This document shows positions 45,873 to 54,668 of a stretch of DNA of 64,000 nt, in pieces; the stretch's first letter is position 1, and each line of letters opens with the position of its first letter. The DNA is from Zobellia uliginosa (GTDB taxonomy: Bacteria; Bacteroidota; Bacteroidia; Flavobacteriales; Flavobacteriaceae): assembly GCF_018860745.1 (NCBI RefSeq), contig NZ_JAHKPY010000003.1, positions 310,001 to 374,000 on the forward strand, given 5' to 3'. The notes beneath the pieces were generated by a model. It saw nothing but the letters and a program-made list of their open reading frames with translations, searched no databases and had not been told where the DNA came from. A program made the position numbers and the translations under genes.

Positions 45873-46720
45873 TATAATTCGCTTCCACAATTATAGCAAT
45901 GGGTGGCATCATCTCTATGACCCTCTTTTGAACAATTCCTGCAAGCTTGTGTATTGACATGAACAAAATGTTTGTCGCCAATTGATTTTTGTCCTTGTGA
46001 TTTTTTCCCGAATTCTACAGTTACGATACCTGTTGGAACGGCAATTACACCATAACCTACGAGCATGATCAAGGTTGCTATGAACTGCCCTTGTGGTGTT
46101 ATTGGAGCAATGTCTCCATAGCCTACCGTGGTCAAGGTTACAATAGTCCAATAGATGCTGGTAGGTATGCTGGTAAAGCCAGCTTCATCTCCTTCGATCA
46201 AATACATTAACGTACCTAGGATTACGGAAAGGATAAGAACTGCAAAAAGAAAAACGGTAATTTTTGCCCTGCTCGCCTTTAGTGCATTTTTTAGTTGAGA
46301 CGCCTCCCCTAAAAATCTAACCAATTTTAATATCCGGAAAACCCTTAAGAGACGTAGGGATCTAATAGCCAATAAAACTTGAGATCCGGCAAAAATATAA
46401 GAGAGGTACAGCGGAATTGTAGAGAGTAAATCTATTACGCCATAAAAGCTAAAAATATAGTTCTTAGGCTGTTTTATGCTAACGATTCTAGCTATGTATT
46501 CAATGGTGAAAAGGATAGTAACAATCCACTCTAGAATAAAAAGTGTGTTGTGGTATTCGGCATCTATCCACTTTACACTTTCCAGCATTACCAAAAGAAC
46601 GCTAATGATAATCAGAATGAACAGTAAAATATCAAACCATTTACCCAAAGGAGTATCCGCTTCATAAATTATTTCATGAACCTTGTATTTCCAGCCTTTG
46701 TCGGGTTTATGTGCTTTCAA
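45872..46720 (-). CDS. Voltage-gated K+ channel-like ion transporter with C-terminal zinc ribbon
   Basis: A 282-residue six-helix channel. S1-S3 occupy about residues 25-105, and the voltage-sensor S4 carries regularly spaced arginines ('LLAIRSLRLLRVFRILKLVRFL', about 115-136). S5, the pore helix and the selectivity filter 'TLTTVGYGDIAP' (about 190-201) and S6 follow. The cytoplasmic tail ends in a Cys4-type ribbon (CRNC ... CYNC, about 258-279). It would form a tetrameric potassium channel. The start is TTG at 46720, three bases after the exonuclease stop; no other usable start exists before S1. Confidence 0.9.
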   Translation of the reverse strand: MKAHKPDKGWKYKVHEIIYEADTPLGKWFDILLFILIIISVLLVMLESVKWIDAEYHNTLFILEWIVTILFTIEYIARIVSIKQPKNYIFSFYGVIDLLSTIPLYLSYIFAGSQVLLAIRSLRLLRVFRILKLVRFLGEASQLKNALKASRAKITVFLFAVLILSVILGTLMYLIEGDEAGFTSIPTSIYWTIVTLTTVGYGDIAPITPQGQFIATLIMLVGYGVIAVPTGIVTVEFGKKSQGQKSIGDKHFVHVNTQACRNCSKEGHRDDATHCYNCGSEL

Positions 46721-46723
46721 ATT

Positions 46724-48094
46724 TTATTGATTGCTTAATTCAAGAATCTTTAGACTGCGCTTCTTACGTATGTAGCCCTCTATGATATGTGTGGTATTTT
46801 CATTCCCTCTCATGGGTACGATAATAGATTCTAAGATATGAATATTATTGATTTGATGGTTAAGGTTATAATAGCCAGTGCCTTTAAAATCACCATTTTT
46901 AATCAATATAGCGCTGTATTCACCAATTTCTCTCCCTTTGTCTACAATTACCACATTTTTATTGTTCAAGGAGTATTTATGAACAGCTTCTGCAACTCTT
47001 TGATTATATTCTTCTGCAGGCTCCTTGGCAATACAAGCACCTAAACAATCTCCTTCGTCGTATTTTGAACAGTTCTTTTTAGCTTCTGAGATACCATTAA
47101 GCTTATCGCAAAGATTAAACTCACGTGTTAATTTAAAAATAAAATTAGAGGCACCTACTTCACTATTAAATGTCACGAAAGCGCCATTTCTTTTAGTTGC
47201 TTTTTTCACTGTTAAAGTATCATAACCAGCCTGATTTTTTTCAACATACACGGCATGGCTAAAACTAACAGCTTTTGGTCTATGGTTATACTTAGGCCGA
47301 TTTCTTTTAAGCTCTTCGTTCTCTTTCAAAAGCGCTATTAATTCATTACCAGTTTTTTCAAAGGTCACCTTTTTTGTAGCTTTTTGCAATTGCCTTGCCC
47401 TGCCACCATCTTTTGTAAAATGTTGATTGACCCTTTTTTTGATATTCGTACTTTTTCCTAAATATAGTATCTCTCCATCTTTATCATGCATGTAATATAC
47501 ACCTGTTTCAGAGGGTAAAGAATCTACAATGTCTAATTGCCGGTCAGAGAGTTCGCCTTCGGTTTCCTTTCGGATAACCTCTTTTATAATGGTCTTATCA
47601 AGGTCTTTAGCCAATAATATTTTAAAAAGTTGCAGGGTTGCAAGTGCATCGCCGTTAGCTCTGTGGCGATCACTTACTGCGATGCCTAAGGACCTAACTA
47701 GTTTTCCTAGGCTATGAGATTCTGCTTCGGGGATCAACTTTTTAGAGAGTTCTACCGTACACAGGGTTTTTCGTTCAAAATTATAGCCTAGTCTTCTAAA
47801 TTCGGTACGTAATATTCTATAATCAAATTGTGCGTTATGGGCAATTAGAACTGTGCCTTCGGTAATCTCAACAATACGTTTGGCTATCTCATGAAATTTT
47901 GGAGCGGTAGTCAACATTTTATTATTGATACCTGTAAGCTTTACAACAAAAGGCTGAATATCCTTTTCAGGATTCACTAAACTAATAAACTGGTCTACCA
48001 CTTTGTGTCCGTCAAATTTATGAATTGCAATTTCCGTAATGCCTTCTTCATTAAATTTGCCTCCTGTGGTTTCTATATCTAAAATGGAATACAT
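46724..48094 (-). CDS. DnaQ-type exonuclease fused to GIY-YIG (UvrC/Cho-like) endonuclease
   Basis: A 456-residue two-nuclease protein. The N-terminal DEDDh exonuclease (about 1-170) has 'ILDIETTGGKFNEEG', 'LIAHNAQFDYRIL' and 'HRANGDALATL'. The GIY-YIG domain (about 190-280) has 'SETGVYYMHDKDGEILYLGKSTNIKKRVNQHF'. The tail holds a UvrC-like Cys block 'CSKYDEGDCLGAC'. The architecture is known from Bacteroidetes and Actinobacteria and is thought to act in DNA repair (nick 3' to lesions and trim), alone or with UvrAB. It heads the transcript into the channel, miaA and gntK. Confidence 0.94.
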   Translation of the reverse strand: MYSILDIETTGGKFNEEGITEIAIHKFDGHKVVDQFISLVNPEKDIQPFVVKLTGINNKMLTTAPKFHEIAKRIVEITEGTVLIAHNAQFDYRILRTEFRRLGYNFERKTLCTVELSKKLIPEAESHSLGKLVRSLGIAVSDRHRANGDALATLQLFKILLAKDLDKTIIKEVIRKETEGELSDRQLDIVDSLPSETGVYYMHDKDGEILYLGKSTNIKKRVNQHFTKDGGRARQLQKATKKVTFEKTGNELIALLKENEELKRNRPKYNHRPKAVSFSHAVYVEKNQAGYDTLTVKKATKRNGAFVTFNSEVGASNFIFKLTREFNLCDKLNGISEAKKNCSKYDEGDCLGACIAKEPAEEYNQRVAEAVHKYSLNNKNVVIVDKGREIGEYSAILIKNGDFKGTGYYNLNHQINNIHILESIIVPMRGNENTTHIIEGYIRKKRSLKILELSNQ

Positions 48095-48153
48095 CTATGC
48101 TTTTTTGTACTGTGGTGTTGGTCTGTTGGGGTTGTATGTAAAGGGGAATACTA

Positions 48154-48804
48154 TTAGTTTCGTTTTCCAAAGATACTACTTCCAATGCGTACCATGGTAC
48201 TTCCTTCTTCAATGGCTATTTGATAATCGCCACTCATTCCCATGGATAAGGTTTTTATCTGTGGATTTTCTGGTTGAATGGAGTCGAAGATTGTTTTTAG
48301 CTGGTTAAATTCTCTTCTAACTTGTGTTGCATTATCGGTAAAGGTGGCCATAGCCATTAATCCCACTACATTTATATTTTTAAGTTGATGGTACTCATCA
48401 GACTTTAAAATTAAATTTAATTCTTCTTTATCTAAACCAAATTTGGTGTCTTCTTCTGCAATATGAATCTGAAGAAGACAATTAATGCTTCGGTTGTTTT
48501 GTTCGGCTCGTTTATTAATTTCTTTTAATAATCTAAAACTGTCTACCCCGTGCACTAGGTCTACAAACTCCGCCATATACTTTACTTTGTTGCGTTGTAA
48601 GTGACCTATCATATGCCATTTAATGTCTTTTGGTAAACGTTCCCATTTCCCTACCATTTCCTGTACTTTGTTTTCTCCAAAAATGCGTTGGCCGGCGGCA
48701 TAGGCTTCCATTAAATCCTTATCTGGTTTCGTTTTGGAAACGGCAACAAGGGTTACATGTTCAGGAAGCGCATTTTTTATTTCTAATAGGTTGTCCTTTA
48801 TCAT
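48154..48804 (-). CDS. YggS/PLPBP-family pyridoxal-phosphate homeostasis protein
   Basis: A 216-residue TIM-barrel protein like the N-terminal domain of alanine racemase. The PLP lysine is in 'LVAVSKTKPDKDLMEAY' (about 19-35), and 'FGENKVQEMVGKW', 'WHMIGHLQRNKVKYM' and 'LSMGMSGDYQIAIEEGSTMVRIGSSIFG' are all conserved. It binds PLP and controls its free level; no catalytic reaction is known. It lies 23 bases downstream of the 3-hydroxyacyl-CoA dehydrogenase gene. Confidence 0.95.
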   Translation of the reverse strand: MIKDNLLEIKNALPEHVTLVAVSKTKPDKDLMEAYAAGQRIFGENKVQEMVGKWERLPKDIKWHMIGHLQRNKVKYMAEFVDLVHGVDSFRLLKEINKRAEQNNRSINCLLQIHIAEEDTKFGLDKEELNLILKSDEYHQLKNINVVGLMAMATFTDNATQVRREFNQLKTIFDSIQPENPQIKTLSMGMSGDYQIAIEEGSTMVRIGSSIFGKRN

Positions 48805-48827
48805 CTTTAAACTTGTGGATTGGAACT

Positions 48828-49715
48828 TTATAAAAACTGCTTGGAAATTTTCTCCGCTTTTCTAGAGTCATTGTAATCGTAAAAACCTTCTCCTGATTTT
48901 ACCCCTAATTTTTGAGCCATAACCATATTCACCAATAAGGGGCAGGGAGCATATTTAGGGTTCTTAAAACCATCGTACATTACGTTAAGGATGGATAAAC
49001 ATACATCAAGACCAATAAAATCAGCTAGTTGCAAAGGGCCCATGGGGTGGGCCATTCCTAGCTTCATAACCGTATCAATTTCAGATACACCTGCCACACC
49101 ATTATACAATGTTTCTATAGCCTCGTTGATCATAGGCATTAAAATTCTATTAGCTACAAAACCAGGGTAATCATTAACCTCTGTTGGTGTTTTTCCTAAA
49201 TTGCTAGACAACTGCATGATTTGATCGGTAGTTTCATCTGAAGTACTATAACCCCTAATAATCTCTACCAATTGCATAATAGGGACCGGATTCATAAAGT
49301 GCATGCCAATTACTTTTTCCGGTCTATTGGTAGCAGCGGCAATTTGGGTAATAGAAATAGAGGATGTATTGGTCGCTAAAATAGTCTGCTCTCCACAAAT
49401 GGCATCCAATTCCTTAAAAATACCCAGCTTTACATTTAAATTTTCCGAAGCCGCTTCAACTACCAAATCAACATTGCATACGGCGTCTTTAAGTACGGTA
49501 AAGCTTGAGATGTTGTTTAATGTGGCTGTTTTGTCAATCTCGGTGATTTTTTCTTTGGCCAGCATCCTATCTAAATTTTTCGTAATTGTCGCCAATCCTT
49601 TGGTAAGCGATTCTTCTGAAAGATCTATTAAGTTTACTTTATGGCCGTTTTGAGCAAAAACGTGAGCAATTCCATTGCCCATAGTGCCTGCGCCTATTAC
49701 CGCTATATGTTGCAT
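48828..49715 (-). CDS. 3-hydroxyacyl-CoA (3-hydroxybutyryl-CoA) dehydrogenase
   Basis: A 295-residue two-domain dehydrogenase without hydratase fusion. The Rossmann motif is 'AVIGAGTMGNGIAHVFAQNGH' (about 4-24), 'ILATNTSSISI' (about 110) and the catalytic His in 'VIGMHFMNPVPIMQLVEII' (about 140). It interconverts 3-hydroxyacyl-CoA and 3-oxoacyl-CoA with NAD+ in beta-oxidation or butyrate-type metabolism. The gene starts 18 bases after the Gfo/Idh/MocA gene. Confidence 0.95.
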   Translation of the reverse strand: MQHIAVIGAGTMGNGIAHVFAQNGHKVNLIDLSEESLTKGLATITKNLDRMLAKEKITEIDKTATLNNISSFTVLKDAVCNVDLVVEAASENLNVKLGIFKELDAICGEQTILATNTSSISITQIAAATNRPEKVIGMHFMNPVPIMQLVEIIRGYSTSDETTDQIMQLSSNLGKTPTEVNDYPGFVANRILMPMINEAIETLYNGVAGVSEIDTVMKLGMAHPMGPLQLADFIGLDVCLSILNVMYDGFKNPKYAPCPLLVNMVMAQKLGVKSGEGFYDYNDSRKAEKISKQFL

Positions 49716-49733
49716 ATGTGGTGTTTTATAATT

Positions 49734-50693
49734 CTAAAATGAAGCAATAATCTGTAAAGCAACTTTTAATGCTTGTGTGCCTTGTTTTAAGCTTACTATA
49801 GGTGTGGTGTCTTTAGCAATAGCATCTGCAAAACTTTCTAGTTCGTCTAGAATAGCATTGTTTGTCCCTACTTCGGGATTTTCAAAATAGATTTGTTTCT
49901 TTTCGCCTTCCGCATTTTGAAGTACCATGTCAAAATCACCTACTTTTTCCGGGGCGTCCTTCATCTTCACTACCTCAACTTTCTTTTCCAAAAAATCAAC
50001 GGATATGTAAGCGTCTTTTTGAAAAAAACGTGATTTACGCATATTCTTTAAAGAAATTCTACTGGCCGTTAAGTTGGCCACGCATCCGTTTTTGAACTCT
50101 ATTCTAGCATTTGCTATATCTGGAGATTTACTGATTACCGATACGCCACTTGCATTAATTTGTTTCACTTCTGAATTTACAACGCTAAGAATGGCATCAA
50201 TATCATGAATCATAAGATCAAGAACAACGGGCACATCCGTACCACGAGGATTGAATTCTGCCAAACGATGGCTTTCAATAAACATAGGGGTGTTAATCTG
50301 ATGTTTTACTGCGGAAAAAGCGGGATTAAATCTTTCTACGTGCCCAACTTGGCCTTTTACGTTATATTTTTTTTCTAGATCAAGAAGTTCGGTAGCTTCT
50401 TCATAAGTGTTGGTAATGGGCTTTTCAATAAATATATGTTTTCCTTTTTCCATGGCCTTTTTGGCACATTCAAAATGAGAAAGGGTTGGGGTGACAATAT
50501 CAACTACATCTACCGCATCTATAAGTTTATTAATATTGTCATGGTAATGGTATCCAAACTCATCTGCTACTTTTTTTCCGTTTATGGCATCTGCATCATA
50601 AAAACCGACTAATTCATATTTCTTCGATTCGTTCAACAGACGTAAATGTATTTTTCCTAAATGACCTGCGCCCAATACGCCAACTCTAAGCAT
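49734..50693 (-). CDS. Gfo/Idh/MocA-family NAD(P)-dependent oxidoreductase
   Basis: A 319-residue oxidoreductase. The start is the ATG at 50693 (MLRVGVLGAGHLGKIHLRLL); an upstream TTG frame adds three residues. 'GVLGAGHLGKIH' is the nucleotide-binding Gly-rich turn (about 4-15), and 'GKHIFIEKPITNTYEEA' holds the catalytic Lys of the EKP motif (about 95-110). Family members reduce sugars, sugar acids, inositol or biliverdin; the substrate is unknown. The 40-base region between it and the divergent pcm frame contains a -7 element (50710-50717). Confidence 0.92.
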   Translation of the reverse strand: MLRVGVLGAGHLGKIHLRLLNESKKYELVGFYDADAINGKKVADEFGYHYHDNINKLIDAVDVVDIVTPTLSHFECAKKAMEKGKHIFIEKPITNTYEEATELLDLEKKYNVKGQVGHVERFNPAFSAVKHQINTPMFIESHRLAEFNPRGTDVPVVLDLMIHDIDAILSVVNSEVKQINASGVSVISKSPDIANARIEFKNGCVANLTASRISLKNMRKSRFFQKDAYISVDFLEKKVEVVKMKDAPEKVGDFDMVLQNAEGEKKQIYFENPEVGTNNAILDELESFADAIAKDTTPIVSLKQGTQALKVALQIIASF

Positions 50694-50709
50694 AAATTTC
50701 AATTTATAT

Positions 50710-50717
50710 CAAAAATA
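50710..50717 (-). promoter_or_regulatory. Promoter -7 element of the oxidoreductase operon
   Basis: TATTTTTG on the minus strand (complement CAAAAATA at 50710-50717) matches TAnnTTTG exactly and is 16 bases before the ATG at 50693. Confidence 0.55.
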
Positions 50718-50855
50718 AGGATACTTTAGGAGTTTTCGGGTTTGATTTATGAACATTCAAGTTTGAAAAAAAAATTAAAATCAACGCTTACATTTAGGCG
50801 GTATACTTGTGAATTGAAGTTTTACAAGTTAACTTTACCTTTCAAAACCAAACCA

Positions 50856-51497
50856 TTGAGAGATACTTTAAAACATAGGGGAATGCGTAATAAGCTGGCC
50901 GAGATATTGGTAGCTAAAGGCATTACCGATAAAAATGTGCTAGTGGCGGTACGCACAATTCCTAGACACTTATTTATGGACAGTAGTTTTGAGGGGCATG
51001 CCTATCAAGACAAGGCATTCCCCATAGGAGCAGACCAGACCATCTCTCAACCTTATACCGTAGCTTTTCAGTCTCAATTGTTAGAGGTAAAGCCTAATCA
51101 TAAAATTTTGGAAATAGGTACGGGTAGTGGATACCAGACTGCGGTTTTATTACTCCTACGAGCAAAAGTGTTTACTATAGAGCGGCAATCGGAACTTTTT
51201 AAAAAGACTAAAATTTTCTTTAGAAAAATGGGATATCGTCCCAAAAAACTCATTTTTGGTGATGGTTACAAAGGTTTACCGGAGCAGGCTCCTTATGACG
51301 GAATTATAGTTACCGCAGGAGCTCCGGAAGTGCCAAAGACACTTATGAGTCAATTGAAAATTGGCGGAAGATTGGTTATACCCGTCGGAACGGATGACCA
51401 GGTAATGACATTATTTATCCGTAAATCCGAAAAGGAGTTTGAAAAAAAAGAATATGGTTCTTTCCGTTTTGTGCCACTTCTGGAGAATAAAAACTAG
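50856..51497 (+). CDS. pcm: Protein-L-isoaspartate O-methyltransferase (TTG start)
   Basis: A 213-residue repair methyltransferase for isomerised Asp/Asn. I place the start at the TTG at 50856, giving (M)RDTLKHRGMRNKLAEIL, which matches the usual beginning of flavobacterial homologues; an open frame from a TTG at 50742 adds 38 unrelated residues, and the first ATG (50883) would cut conserved sequence. 'AFPIGADQTISQPYTVAFQSQLLEV' and SAM motif I 'ILEIGTGSGYQTAVLLLL' are typical, and 'FGDGYKGLPEQAPYDGIIVTAGAPEVP' follows. Confidence 0.92.
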   Translation: MRDTLKHRGMRNKLAEILVAKGITDKNVLVAVRTIPRHLFMDSSFEGHAYQDKAFPIGADQTISQPYTVAFQSQLLEVKPNHKILEIGTGSGYQTAVLLLLRAKVFTIERQSELFKKTKIFFRKMGYRPKKLIFGDGYKGLPEQAPYDGIIVTAGAPEVPKTLMSQLKIGGRLVIPVGTDDQVMTLFIRKSEKEFEKKEYGSFRFVPLLENKN

Positions 51498-51506
51498 TAG
51501 GTTGAT

Positions 51507-51971
51507 TTAGTTATTGAAACTTTTCTTTATTCTTGATAGGTCACGTTTATTGTCGCGATCTTTCAAGGTTTCACGCTTATCATATAGTTTTTTACCCTTG
51601 GCCAAGGCTATTTTTAGTTTGGCTAACCCTCTGTCGTTTATAAAAAGGTTTATAGGCACAATGGTAAAACCAGAGGTAGTTACTTCCTTGCGTAATTTGG
51701 TAAGCTCCCGTTTGTTCATAAGTAACTTACGCTCAGCTTTTGGTTTGTGGTTAAAGTGAGAGGCGTGAGAGTACTCATCTATCTGCATGTTGATTACAAA
51801 AAGCTCACCACGCTCATTAAATTCACAAAAACTTTGAGTTATAGAGGCTTTGCCTTCACGAACGGATTTAATTTCGGTACCTGCCAAAACAATACCAGTT
51901 ACATAGGTATCTATGAACTCGTATTCAAAACGGGCCTTTTTATTCTTTATGTTGATGTTCTTTTGAACCAT
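51507..51971 (-). CDS. smpB: SsrA-binding protein SmpB
   Basis: A 154-residue trans-translation factor that delivers tmRNA to stalled ribosomes. The core begins '[36 protein letters not shown]' and ends '[18 protein letters not shown]', followed by the basic tail that mimics mRNA in the decoding centre. The tmRNA gene itself is not in the window. A -7 element is only 4 bases before the ATG, which suggests a very short or absent leader. Confidence 0.97.
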   Translation of the reverse strand: MVQKNINIKNKKARFEYEFIDTYVTGIVLAGTEIKSVREGKASITQSFCEFNERGELFVINMQIDEYSHASHFNHKPKAERKLLMNKRELTKLRKEVTTSGFTIVPINLFINDRGLAKLKIALAKGKKLYDKRETLKDRDNKRDLSRIKKSFNN

Positions 51972-51975
51972 GGCA

Positions 51976-51983
51976 CAAAAATA
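51976..51983 (-). promoter_or_regulatory. Promoter -7 element of smpB
   Basis: TATTTTTG on the minus strand (complement at 51976-51983) matches TAnnTTTG exactly, with 4 bases to the ATG. If used, the mRNA would be leaderless or almost so. Confidence 0.5.
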
Positions 51984-52079
51984 GTGAAGTTCCCGAAATT
52001 AAAGGCTAATTCTTGATCAGAGAAAATGATAAGCGTATTTTTAAAATGAATACCGCTTCGTTGGACTTAATCTGAAAAC

Positions 52080-52634
52080 TTATTTACGCTCTTTGGGACA
52101 ATTGCAATCCATATGAATTAATTGTGATGTAGCTTGTTGGCCAATAATTTGAACAATAAAAAGACTTCCATTGTCATTATCCTCCATTTCGTAATACAAA
52201 TCAAGGTCTATCATTTTATTTACAAAATCAGGTGTAGTATTACTGTGTCCAACAACAAGAACGTTTTTACCTAGGTTATCGGCCTTAAATCGCTCTATAT
52301 CTACCTCTTGTGGCTCGTAGTACTTAACGTCAAGTTCTTTTTTAACCGCAGTAGGTGCTGCTGTCATAGAGGTGCGTTCGTAATCCGTGGTGTAGATAAC
52401 ATCTAAATCCACGTCTTTCAGGATTTCCGCCCAATGCATTGCTCTTCCCAAACCACGTTGATTTAATTCTGGATCTGTGTTCTCTGCGTCTGAACGGTCT
52501 TTCTCCGCGTGCCGAATAAAATAGAAAGTAGAAACAACACCATTGGCATCTTGGTTACTTTTTTGGTCGTCTTTGCAGCTTGAAAAAATTAACGTGACAA
52601 TAAGAATAATATAAAAGGATTTGATCCGTTGCAT
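52080..52634 (-). CDS. Histidine-phosphatase-family lipoprotein
   Basis: A 184-residue predicted lipoprotein (leader ending LIFSSCKDD). The branch-1 histidine phosphatase motif is 'STFYFIRHAEKDRSD' (RHA, catalytic His about 43) and the second histidine is in 'VVGHSNTTPDFV'. 'LNQRGLGRAMHWAEIL' is the typical SixA/phosphoglycerate-mutase-like spacing. It acts outside the cytoplasm on unknown phosphoesters. It is a single gene, divergent from the PorP/SprF gene. Confidence 0.9.
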   Translation of the reverse strand: MQRIKSFYIILIVTLIFSSCKDDQKSNQDANGVVSTFYFIRHAEKDRSDAENTDPELNQRGLGRAMHWAEILKDVDLDVIYTTDYERTSMTAAPTAVKKELDVKYYEPQEVDIERFKADNLGKNVLVVGHSNTTPDFVNKMIDLDLYYEMEDNDNGSLFIVQIIGQQATSQLIHMDCNCPKERK

Positions 52635-52733
52635 AATAGGTGATAGTTTTTGGTTGAAAACTCTTGCATAATTGTTAACTAAATTTAGACAAAAAAAGTA
52701 TGTAAGAATACTGGTTTTTGTTTTTTTGTAATC

Positions 52734-54536
52734 ATGCTCAGAACTATAAATACATTTCTTTTTCTATTGTTTGTTTTGGTTCTGCGGAGTCAAGAATCTC
52801 GTTTACCAGCAGATTTACGGCAACATAATCTAACTACATATAATGCCAGTTTGTTTAACCCCGCTTTTTCCGTAGATAGGAACAATGCCAATTCTTTAGC
52901 ATATTGGGTACGGTGGCAATGGCAGACCATTGATGGTAACCCTACCACCCAATTTATAAATTACACTAGAAAATTAAATAATAAGTCTACCATTGGTGCA
53001 GCGTTCTTTCAACAGAATACAGGTATTTATTTTGATACAGGGGGTGTAATTAATTACGCTCATAGCTTTGTTTTAAATGAGAGTGTGAAATTATCCTTGG
53101 GGGCCAATATTTTTGGTTTTAACCAATCGTTAGCAGATGATCGTTTTACCGTTGATCCGGATTTTCCGTTGCCTCAATTATCATCTTCAGGTGATGATTT
53201 CATTTTACAGATGGCTCCCGGTGTCAGTTTGAGTGTGGAGAGACTTACTTTGGGTTTTGCCTCAGAGAATCTAATAGATTTTAATTTTACGGAAAAGGAA
53301 GCCAACACGGAAAAAGAAGATAAAGTTTTTATGGGCATCGTTTCCTATGATTTTCCAGTAACGCTTGGTGCGGCAATGAACGCTTTTGTTCGCCCTTCTA
53401 TGTACTTAAGGACCATTCCTGGTGAGGCTAATCAAATTGGTTTTAACGCATTGTTGAATACGAATAAGTATTGGGGACAGTTAGGATTCAATAATTTCTA
53501 TGGATATGGAGTAGGCGTTGGAGGAACATTCTTTAACCACTTATCCTTAGGGGCATTGGTAGAGTTTGGAGCTGATTCCTCAGTGAGTACGGAATCTTCT
53601 TTTGAATTGATGGCGGCCTATTTTTTCGGGAAACCGGAAGAGCGCCATAAGATGGTAGGTACTATAGTATCAGAAGAAAATGAGTTAGAGCAAATAGAAT
53701 CTGCTGCTCTAGCTGAAGCCGAAGCAAATGAGGAAAAGAAAAAAGAAGCTACTGCTAAAGAACTAGAAAAAGAAAACGAATTAGCGGAAGTATCTAAAAC
53801 TGAAGGTAAGCTTGTAAAGAAAGAAAATAAAGAACGCCGTAAGCAGGAAAAAATGATGCAGGATTCTGTGGCCAAGGCAGAGAAAGAATCGGCATTGGCA
53901 CTGAAGAAAGAAGAGAAGCGTCTCAAAAAAGTGGCGGAAGAACAGTTAAAAGAACAGAAAGCTCTTGCTAAGGCAGCTACAAAAGAACAAGAAGATGTAT
54001 TGGCGGAGAAAGCCAAAGCAACTGAAATAGCCAAAATCGCAAAAGAAGAACAGAGAAAGAAACAGGAAGCTATTGATGCTGTAAAAGAACAAGAGGCTAT
54101 TGCTGTGGCGGAAAAATTAGAAAAAGAAAAACGTATTGCCGAAGCGGCAGCTGCAAAAACTGCCCAAGTAACAGCAGCACAAGAAAAGTTGAAGCAGAAA
54201 AAAGCTGCCGAGGAAGATAAACCTGCGCAACAGAAAGAAGTGATTGCTCCTAGAAAAGGAGAGAAATATGAAGAAGTACAATCCGAAGACGGACTTGAAC
54301 CCGGCTACTACCTGATTGCGAATGTATTTGGTACGAAAAAGTACTTTGATGCTTTTATGGCGGATTTACAGCGAAAGGGACTTCAGCCAGATTCTTTTAT
54401 TCGAAGCAAGAATAAATTTCATTATGTGTACTTAAACCGTTTTGATACTATGGGGCAAGCTAGAGAGGCCAGAGATAGTAATTTTGATGGTAAGTTTAGC
54501 GGAAAGACGTGGATTTTTAGAGTGATAGGAAAATAG
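52734..54536 (+). CDS. PorP/SprF-type outer-membrane protein fused to a charged coil and SPOR-like domain
   Basis: A 600-residue protein in three parts. Residues 1-20 are a signal peptide and about 20-305 a PorP/SprF beta-barrel domain ('LTTYNASLFNPAFSVDRNNANSLAYW', 'GVGVGGTFFNHLSLGALVEFG'), the family that anchors type IX secretion substrates. About 305-510 are an almost uninterrupted Lys/Glu/Ala helical stretch. The end (about 520-600, 'LEPGYYLIANVFGTKKYFDAFMADLQRKGLQPDSFI') looks like a SPOR domain, which binds denuded peptidoglycan. No partner adhesin with a type IX C-terminal signal is adjacent. The fusion would link the outer membrane to the wall. Confidence 0.82.
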   Translation: MLRTINTFLFLLFVLVLRSQESRLPADLRQHNLTTYNASLFNPAFSVDRNNANSLAYWVRWQWQTIDGNPTTQFINYTRKLNNKSTIGAAFFQQNTGIYFDTGGVINYAHSFVLNESVKLSLGANIFGFNQSLADDRFTVDPDFPLPQLSSSGDDFILQMAPGVSLSVERLTLGFASENLIDFNFTEKEANTEKEDKVFMGIVSYDFPVTLGAAMNAFVRPSMYLRTIPGEANQIGFNALLNTNKYWGQLGFNNFYGYGVGVGGTFFNHLSLGALVEFGADSSVSTESSFELMAAYFFGKPEERHKMVGTIVSEENELEQIESAALAEAEANEEKKKEATAKELEKENELAEVSKTEGKLVKKENKERRKQEKMMQDSVAKAEKESALALKKEEKRLKKVAEEQLKEQKALAKAATKEQEDVLAEKAKATEIAKIAKEEQRKKQEAIDAVKEQEAIAVAEKLEKEKRIAEAAAAKTAQVTAAQEKLKQKKAAEEDKPAQQKEVIAPRKGEKYEEVQSEDGLEPGYYLIANVFGTKKYFDAFMADLQRKGLQPDSFIRSKNKFHYVYLNRFDTMGQAREARDSNFDGKFSGKTWIFRVIGK

Positions 54537-54668
54537 ATTAGCTAATTCTTTTGAAGTCTTTAACTGCGTTTGCGCTATGGTTTTCTGTAAATTATGAATT
54601 ATTAGGTAAGATTTTTTGATACCTACATATATTTACAAACGTAAGGATAGAAACGATAATAGGTCTAC

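Noticed and set aside
53618-54034. 138-residue minus-strand frame inside the PorP/SprF fusion
   Set aside because: It is the antisense of the repetitive Lys/Glu-rich coil and shows only Ser/Phe/Ala low complexity.
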